From contig JAJXZV010000185.1 of the NCBI GenBank assembly GCA_021779875.1, positions 1-8,094 on the forward strand: a DNA stretch of 8,094 bases, read 5' to 3'. The notes under the pieces are model-generated. The model searched no databases, had not been told where the DNA came from, and saw only the letters and a program-made list of their open reading frames with translations. Of this stretch, positions 1-8,094 are shown piece after piece; the first letter of the stretch is position 1; each line of letters opens with the position of its first letter. This DNA is from Pseudomonadota bacterium (GTDB lineage: Bacteria; Pseudomonadota; Gammaproteobacteria; Steroidobacterales; Steroidobacteraceae). The translations under genes and the position numbers were made by a program.

Positions 1-833
1 CAGTCCGCCAGCGCGCGCGCGAACCCGGGCTCGGCCACGCGCCCGCGCGCCGCCGCGCAGGCGTCGAACTCGGCGACCGCCGGCACGCAGATGTACAGCA
101 CGTTGAGGAAGTGCCGGTTCGAGGCGCTGTACGGGCTCGAGCGCTCCGGCTCGGCGCTGCTCAGCGCGTGCAGCGGATTCAGGCCGATGAAGCCGGCGCC
201 CTGCGGCGCCAACCAGCGGACCAGCTCCACGAGGTCGCCGAAATCGCCGATGCCCCAGTTGCGCCGCGAGCGCACCGTGTACAGCTGCACCGCGAGACCC
301 CACGCGCGCCGTCCCTCGCGCACGGCCGGCGGCTCGAAGCACAGCGACGGCGCCATCACCAGGGCGCAGCGGGCGGCGCTGCCGCCGGCGATCTGCAGCC
401 GCAGTTCGTGATAGCCCGGCGCCAGATCGACCGGCAGTTCGAAGCGCCGCCGGGTGATCCAGCGGCCGCGCACCTCGCCGCGCCAGATCTCGGGACAATC
501 CGCCGTCGACAGCAGGCCCTCGCGGCGGGTGCCGTCCTCGAGCGCCACCGTCCAGCTGAAGATCGCGCCGAACTCCTGCGCCGGCACGTTCAGGTCGACG
601 CCGATGCGCGGCCCGCGCGCGGCGGCCACCTGCGGCAGGAGCCGCGCCCAACGGTCGGCCTCGAGGGCGCCCACGCACGCGTCGAGCGCGGCCGGATCGT
701 CCACCGCGCACCCCATGGCGCGCAGCAGCGCCGTCTTGGTCGCGGCGCCGAAATGCCGCAGTTCCCCCCGGTGGTCGTGATAGGCGTCGCCGATGCCGCG
801 CAGCCGGGCCAGCCGATCGATCAGTCCGTCCAA
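1..833 (-). CDS. malQ: 4-alpha-glucanotransferase (amylomaltase), N-terminal part, cut by left edge
   Basis: MalQ is a cytoplasmic GH77 enzyme that transfers maltooligosaccharide segments between chains and releases glucose, recycling the short oligosaccharides left by debranching. My translation gives 277 codons with no stop before the window edge, so the GH77 catalytic residues are not visible. Visible evidence: the N-terminal segment with GIGDAYHD (14-21), RHFGAATKTALLRAMG (26-41) typical of the long MalQ class, VDLNVP (79-84), then the barrel entry AVQLYTVRSRRNWGIGDFGDL (181-201, abbreviated key residues Q183, N192, W193, G196, D197), IGLNPLHAL (216-224) and SSPYSASNRHFLN (232-244). These are hallmark MalQ motifs. 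The start is TTG at 833-831, 4 nt after the glgX stop; it places GLIDRLARL at the N-terminus as expected, and no ATG or GTG lies nearby in frame. It is the last visible gene of the glgP-glgB-glgX-malQ operon. Family assignment is firm; the exact start is likely. Confidence 0.93.
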   Translation of the reverse strand, partial: MDGLIDRLARLRGIGDAYHDHRGELRHFGAATKTALLRAMGCAVDDPAALDACVGALEADRWARLLPQVAAARGPRIGVDLNVPAQEFGAIFSWTVALEDGTRREGLLSTADCPEIWRGEVRGRWITRRRFELPVDLAPGYHELRLQIAGGSAARCALVMAPSLCFEPPAVREGRRAWGLAVQLYTVRSRRNWGIGDFGDLVELVRWLAPQGAGFIGLNPLHALSSAEPERSSPYSASNRHFLNVLYICVPAVAEFDACAAARGRVAEPGFARALAD

Positions 834-837
834 TGGA

Positions 838-2822
<1,985 letters not shown>

Positions 2823-2826
<4 letters not shown>

Positions 2827-4727
2827 GGCGCCGGGGGGCCGACGAAGAACATGGCGCCGAGCGGCGGCAGGTCGAGCCGCAGCGCATGGCCGCCGCCCTC
2901 CTCGGCCGCCCGCACGGCGGCCTGACGGTTGTAGCCCGATCCGCCGAATCCCTGATCATCCGAGTCGAACAGCTTGCGGTACTCGCCGCCCACCGGCACC
3001 TCGATGCGGTAGCGCTCCCGCGGCACCGGCGTCGCGTTGAACACGCAGACGAGCGGCGCACCGGCGCCCCCGTCGAGCGCCATGCGCTGGAACGCCCAGA
3101 CGCTGTCCTCGGCATTGTGCAGATCCAGCCAACGAAATCCGGCCGCATCGCAGTCCCCGTCGTGCAGCTGGCGCATCTGCCGGTACAGCCGGTTGGCCGC
3201 GCGCACGCAGTCGCGCAATCCCAGGTGCGCCAGGTCCTGCAGCTGGGACCACTCGAGCTGATCCTCGTGCCGCCACTCGCGCCACTGGCCGAACTCCGAG
3301 CCCATGAACAGCAGCTTCTTGCCCGGGTGCGCGCACTGGTAGGCGATCAGCAGCCGGAAGTTGGCGCGCCTCTGCCAGTCGTCGCCCGGCATCTTGCCGA
3401 GCAGCGAGCGCTTGCCGTGCACCACTTCGTCGTGCGAGATCGGCAGGACGAAATTCTCCGACCACGCGTACATGAAGGAGAACGTCACGAGCTGGTGTTC
3501 GTATCGGCGGTGGATCGGGTCGAGCTGCATGTAGCGCAGCGTGTCGTTCATCCAGCCCATGTTCCACTTGAAGTTGAAGCCCAGGCCGCCGAACTCCGGC
3601 GGGCTGGTCACGCCGGCGAACGCGGTCGACTCCTCGGCGATCGTCAGGAATCCCGGGAACGCCCGGTGCACCGCATCGTTCGTTTGCCGCAGGAAGTCGA
3701 TCGCGTCGAGGTTCTCCCGCCCGCCGTGGCGGTTCGGCAGCCATTCGCCGGCCTTGCGGCTGTAGTCGAGGTACAGCATGGAGGCCACGGCATCGACCCG
3801 CAGGCCGTCCACGTGATACCGGTCGGCCCAGAACAGCGCATTCGCGACCAGGAAGTTGCGCACCTCGTGCCGGCCGTAGTTGAACACCTTGGTGCCCCAT
3901 TCGCGGTGCTCGCCGAGCCGCGAGTCGGCGTGCTCGTACAGCGCGGTGCCGTCGAACTGCGCGAGCCCGTGGGAGTCGCGCGGGAAATGCGCCGGCACCC
4001 AGTCGAGGATCACGCCGATGCCCTCCTGGTGGCATCGGTCGACGAAGTACATCAGGTCGTGGCACGAGCCGTAGCGCGCGGTCGCCGCGTAATAGCCGCC
4101 AACCTGATAGCCCCAGGAGGCGTCGAGCGGATGTTCGGCGACGCCCATCAATTCCACGTGCGTGTAGCCGAGCTCCTGCACGTACGGGATGAGCTGCAGG
4201 GCGGCTTCGCGCCAGTTCATGAAGGGCGGCCGCCGCTCGTGCCAGGGCCGCCGCCAGGATCCCAGGTGCACCTCGAAGACGCTGATCGGCCGGCGGCGCG
4301 GATCGCCGCGGCCCCGCTCGGCCAGCCACGACGCGTCGCCCCACGCGTAGCCGTCGAGCCGGGTGACCAGGGAGCTCGTCTCCGGCCGCAGCTGCATCGC
4401 GAAGCCGTAGGGATCCGCCTTGTGGTGCAGTTGCCCGTCGCGGGCCCGGATCTCGTACTTGTATTCCGTGCCCTCGCCGATGCCCGGCACGAACAGTTCC
4501 CAGACGCCCGACGACGCGCGCGGCCGCAGGACGTGGGTGTTGCCGTTCCACTCGTTGAACGGCCCGACGACGCTCACCCGCTCGGCGTTCGGGGCCCACA
4601 CGGCGAAACGGGTGCCGGGCGGCGAGCCATGCTCCTCGAGATGGGCGCCGAGCTTCTCGTAGATCCTCTCGTGCTTGCCCTCACCGAACAGATGAAGATC
4701 GAAATCGGTGATCGCCGGATCCGCCAA
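2823..4727 (-). CDS. glgB: 1,4-alpha-glucan branching enzyme GlgB (GH13_9)
   Basis: GlgB cuts alpha-1,4 chains and re-attaches the fragment by an alpha-1,6 bond, setting the branching of glycogen. The product is 634 aa from my preferred start. It has one CBM48 module (GTRFAVWAPNAERVSVVG, about 38-55, with FNEWNG), so it lacks the extra N-terminal N1 domain of the roughly 730-aa E. coli enzyme. The barrel shows EVHLGSWRR (152-160), VILDWVPAHFP (239-249), nucleophile D312 in DGLRVDAVASM, acid/base E365 in IAEEST and stabiliser D433 in SHDEVVHGK. The 53- and 68-residue spacings equal those of E. coli GlgB D405/E458/D526. KKLLFMGSEFGQWREW (470-485) is a GlgB signature. Start choice: TTG at 4727 has GAGGA 8 nt upstream. 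Another in-frame TTG at 4745 overlaps the glgP stop (640 aa) but has no nearby ribosome site. The gene sits 14 nt after glgP and overlaps glgX by 4 nt. Confidence 0.96.
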
Positions 4728-4735
4728 ACTCTGCT

Positions 4736-4740
4736 TCCTC
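4736..4740 (-). promoter_or_regulatory. Ribosome binding site deciding the glgB start
   Basis: GAGGA on the minus strand lies 8 nt before the TTG at 4727-4725, in the short gap after the glgP stop codon (4744-4742). It favours the 634-aa GlgB over the version starting at the TTG at 4745, which would have only a GGGG stretch at poor distance. Confidence 0.65.
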
Positions 4741-4741
4741 G

Positions 4742-7222
<2,481 letters not shown>

Positions 7223-7231
7223 GGTCGGGGT

Positions 7232-7237
7232 TATTAT
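7232..7237 (+). promoter_or_regulatory. Candidate -10 element for divergent ppgK
   Basis: TATTAT on the plus strand (one mismatch to TATAAT) is formed by the same A/T island as the glgP -10. Transcription would start near 7244 and give a leader of about 47 nt before the ppgK GTG at 7291. I found no convincing -35 at 16-18 bp. ppgK could have another promoter inside the glgP 5' coding end, so this is tentative. Confidence 0.35.
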
Positions 7238-7238
7238 A
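7233..7238 (-). promoter_or_regulatory. Candidate -10 element of the glgP operon promoter
   Basis: A perfect TATAAT reads leftward at 7238-7233 in an otherwise GC-rich sequence. Transcription would begin near 7226-7225, leaving only 3-4 nt before the glgP ATG at 7222. No recognisable TTGACA-like -35 lies 16-19 bp upstream: the hexamers there read CGCGGA, GCGGAA and GCGCGG. A palindrome occupies that position. The -10 match is seen directly; promoter activity is inferred. Confidence 0.6.
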
Positions 7239-7253
7239 GGTGCCCGGGGCCGC

Positions 7254-7267
7254 GTTCCGCGCGGAAC
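7254..7267. promoter_or_regulatory. Perfect 14-bp palindrome, candidate operator
   Basis: GTTCCGCGCGGAAC is identical to its own reverse complement and lies in the 68-bp glgP-ppgK intergenic region. Its centre (7260/7261) is about 25 bp from the centre of the leftward TATAAT, so it covers the place of the glgP -35 element; on the ppgK side it would lie in the untranslated leader. That position suits a repressor site acting on both units. An RNA hairpin with a 5-bp stem and 4-nt loop in the ppgK leader is another reading. One such palindrome by chance in 8 kb is not improbable, so location is the main argument. Confidence 0.4.
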
Positions 7268-7279
7268 TCCATCTCATCG

Positions 7280-7284
7280 AGGAG
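7280..7284 (+). promoter_or_regulatory. Ribosome binding site of ppgK
   Basis: AGGAG lies 6 nt before the GTG at 7291-7293, a good Shine-Dalgarno match and spacing. It selects this start over the in-frame GTG at 7240, which lies within the promoter island and has no ribosome site. Confidence 0.75.
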
Positions 7285-7290
7285 AGGGCA

Positions 7291-8052
7291 GTGAGCGAGA
7301 ACGACCTGGCCATCGGCGTGGACGTGGGCGGCTCGTCCATCAAGTGTGCGCTGGTCGACCTGCGCACCGGAGCGCTCGCGAGCGAGCGCTACGGCATCCC
7401 GACGCCGGCGCAGGACTCCGTCGACCGGCTGCTCGATGCGCTGGCCGACGCGGTGGCCCGCCTGCCGCCGGTCCATGCGGTCGGACTCGCATTTCCCAGC
7501 GTGATCCTCGACGGGACGATTCGAACCGCGGCGAACATCAACAAGGCGTGGATCGGCCGGCCGCTGGCCGCGATGGCCGCGGCCCGCCTCGGACGGCCCG
7601 TCGCGGCCATCAACGACGCCGACGCGGCAGGCCTCGCCGAACTGCGCTACGGCGCCGCGCGCGGCGTCCCCGGAACCGTGCTGCTGCTCACGCTCGGCAC
7701 CGGCATCGGCAGCGCGCTGTTCGTCGACGGCCGGCTCCTGCCGAACACCGAGCTCGGGCACCTGGAGGTCGACGGGCGCGAGGCCGAGCAGCGCGCCTCG
7801 GGCCGGGCCAGGACCGAGGGGCGCCTGAGCTGGGATGCCTGGACGGACGAGCTGAACCGGGTGCTCGCGAAGATGCACACGCTGCTATGGCCCGATCTGA
7901 TCGTCCTGTGCGGCGGCATCACCGAGCAGCCCGAGCGGTTCATGGGAAGGATCCGCTGCGAGTCGCGCGTCTGCATCGGCGCCCTGCGCGCCGAGGCCGG
8001 CATCGTCGGCGCCGCGCTGGCGACCACGCTCGCGCGGCCCGCCGGAGGCTGA
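7291..8052 (+). CDS. ppgK: Polyphosphate glucokinase (ROK family)
   Basis: PpgK phosphorylates glucose to glucose-6-phosphate using inorganic polyphosphate, in many members also ATP. The 253-aa product is close to the roughly 265-aa Mycobacterium enzyme. Visible evidence: phosphate loop DVGGSSIKCALVDL (11-24), RTAANINKAWIG (78-89), catalytic base D109 in INDADAAGLAELRYGA (107-122), second phosphate loop LLLTLGTGIGSALFVDG (131-147), and PNTELGHLEVDGREAEQRAS (151-170) with WDAWTDELNRVL (181-192). The NTELGHLE and AE..AS blocks separate PpgK from ATP-only ROK glucokinases. The end carries CGGIT (207-211) where GGGIS is usual, IGALRAEAGIVGAA (229-242) where VPA.L.N.AGIVGAA is usual. The start is GTG at 7291 with AGGAG 6 nt upstream. 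The gene is divergent from the glycogen operon across 68 bp, which fits use of the free glucose released by MalQ. Identity is firm; actual polyphosphate preference cannot be read from the sequence. Confidence 0.93.
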   Translation: MSENDLAIGVDVGGSSIKCALVDLRTGALASERYGIPTPAQDSVDRLLDALADAVARLPPVHAVGLAFPSVILDGTIRTAANINKAWIGRPLAAMAAARLGRPVAAINDADAAGLAELRYGAARGVPGTVLLLTLGTGIGSALFVDGRLLPNTELGHLEVDGREAEQRASGRARTEGRLSWDAWTDELNRVLAKMHTLLWPDLIVLCGGITEQPERFMGRIRCESRVCIGALRAEAGIVGAALATTLARPAGG

Positions 8053-8059
8053 GGGAGCG

Positions 8060-8094
8060 GTGCGCGCGCTGCGCTGCGCACTCGCCGCGTCGCT
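8060..8094 (+). CDS. Possible start of a downstream gene with signal-peptide-like N-terminus, cut by right edge
   Basis: A GTG at 8060-8062, 7 nt after the ppgK stop, opens a frame that stays clear to the window end (11 complete codons, reading MRALRCALAAS). GGAGG at 8044-8048, within the end of ppgK, lies 11 nt upstream. A positive, then hydrophobic start with a Cys resembles a secretion signal, but 11 residues are too few for any function. The same bases can also pair as a short hairpin, so this may be only a non-coding stretch. Confidence 0.25.
   Translation, partial: MRALRCALAAS

Noticed and set aside
10..21. Alternating GC run (GCGCGCGCGC)
   Set aside because: It lies inside malQ coding sequence and translates to ordinary Ala/Arg codons; a simple consequence of GC-rich codon use.
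4096..4145. Small departures from the usual GlgB block near the first catalytic strand (LMGVAEHP, YYAATARYG)
   Set aside because: Branching enzymes vary at these positions, including the human enzyme as I recall it, and the catalytic triad is intact; I see no reason to suspect changed function.
7240..7290. An upstream GTG at 7240 as an alternative ppgK start, adding 17 residues
   Set aside because: It begins at the edge of the promoter island with no ribosome site, and the extension has no counterpart in the family. The GTG at 7291 has AGGAG at 6 nt.
7234..7878. A 214-codon minus-strand frame opposite ppgK
   Set aside because: ppgK on the other strand is clearly coding. The antisense product shows no family features and would run through the promoter region.
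8060..8081. Hairpin GTGCGC...GCGCAC after ppgK as a rho-independent terminator
   Set aside because: The stem is only 6 bp with a 10-nt loop and is not followed by a T-run. Such short pairings are common in GC-rich DNA.

Overview
This window looks like a slice of a bacterial chromosome with high GC (by eye roughly two thirds, third codon positions almost all G or C). It holds a compact glycogen/alpha-glucan utilisation locus. The GC content, the gene types and the protein style fit a high-GC proteobacterium, but nothing here fixes the taxon. I see no RNA genes, mobile elements, CRISPR arrays or long repeats. No stretch over 300 bases lacks a gene.

Layout. A 68-bp intergenic region (7223-7290) separates two divergent transcription units. 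Leftward on the minus strand runs a four-gene operon: glgP (glycogen phosphorylase, 7222-4742), glgB (branching enzyme, about 4727-2823), glgX (debranching enzyme, 2826-838) and malQ (4-alpha-glucanotransferase, 833 to the left edge, cut off after 277 codons). The genes are packed at -4 to +14 bp. Rightward on the plus strand lies ppgK (polyphosphate glucokinase, 7291-8052), followed at the right edge by the possible start of another gene.

How the genes fit together. GlgP phosphorolyses outer chains to glucose-1-phosphate. GlgX removes the limit-dextrin branches as short maltooligosaccharides. MalQ disproportionates these into longer chains, which return to GlgP, and free glucose. PpgK can phosphorylate that glucose at the expense of polyphosphate (or ATP). 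GlgB makes the branches, so the operon remodels as well as degrades. No glgC or glgA is visible, so the glucan-synthesis step must be encoded elsewhere.

Regulation. The intergenic region holds a consensus TATAAT on the minus strand that would start glgP mRNA only 3-4 nt before its ATG, meaning a nearly leaderless transcript. The same 8-bp A/T island reads TATTAT on the plus strand and could serve ppgK. A perfect 14-bp palindrome lies where the glgP -35 element should be. glgP starts with ATG, whereas the other genes use GTG or TTG. I found no clearly undescribed system. The points most worth a second look are the shared control region and the pairing of polyphosphate-driven glucose capture with glycogen breakdown.
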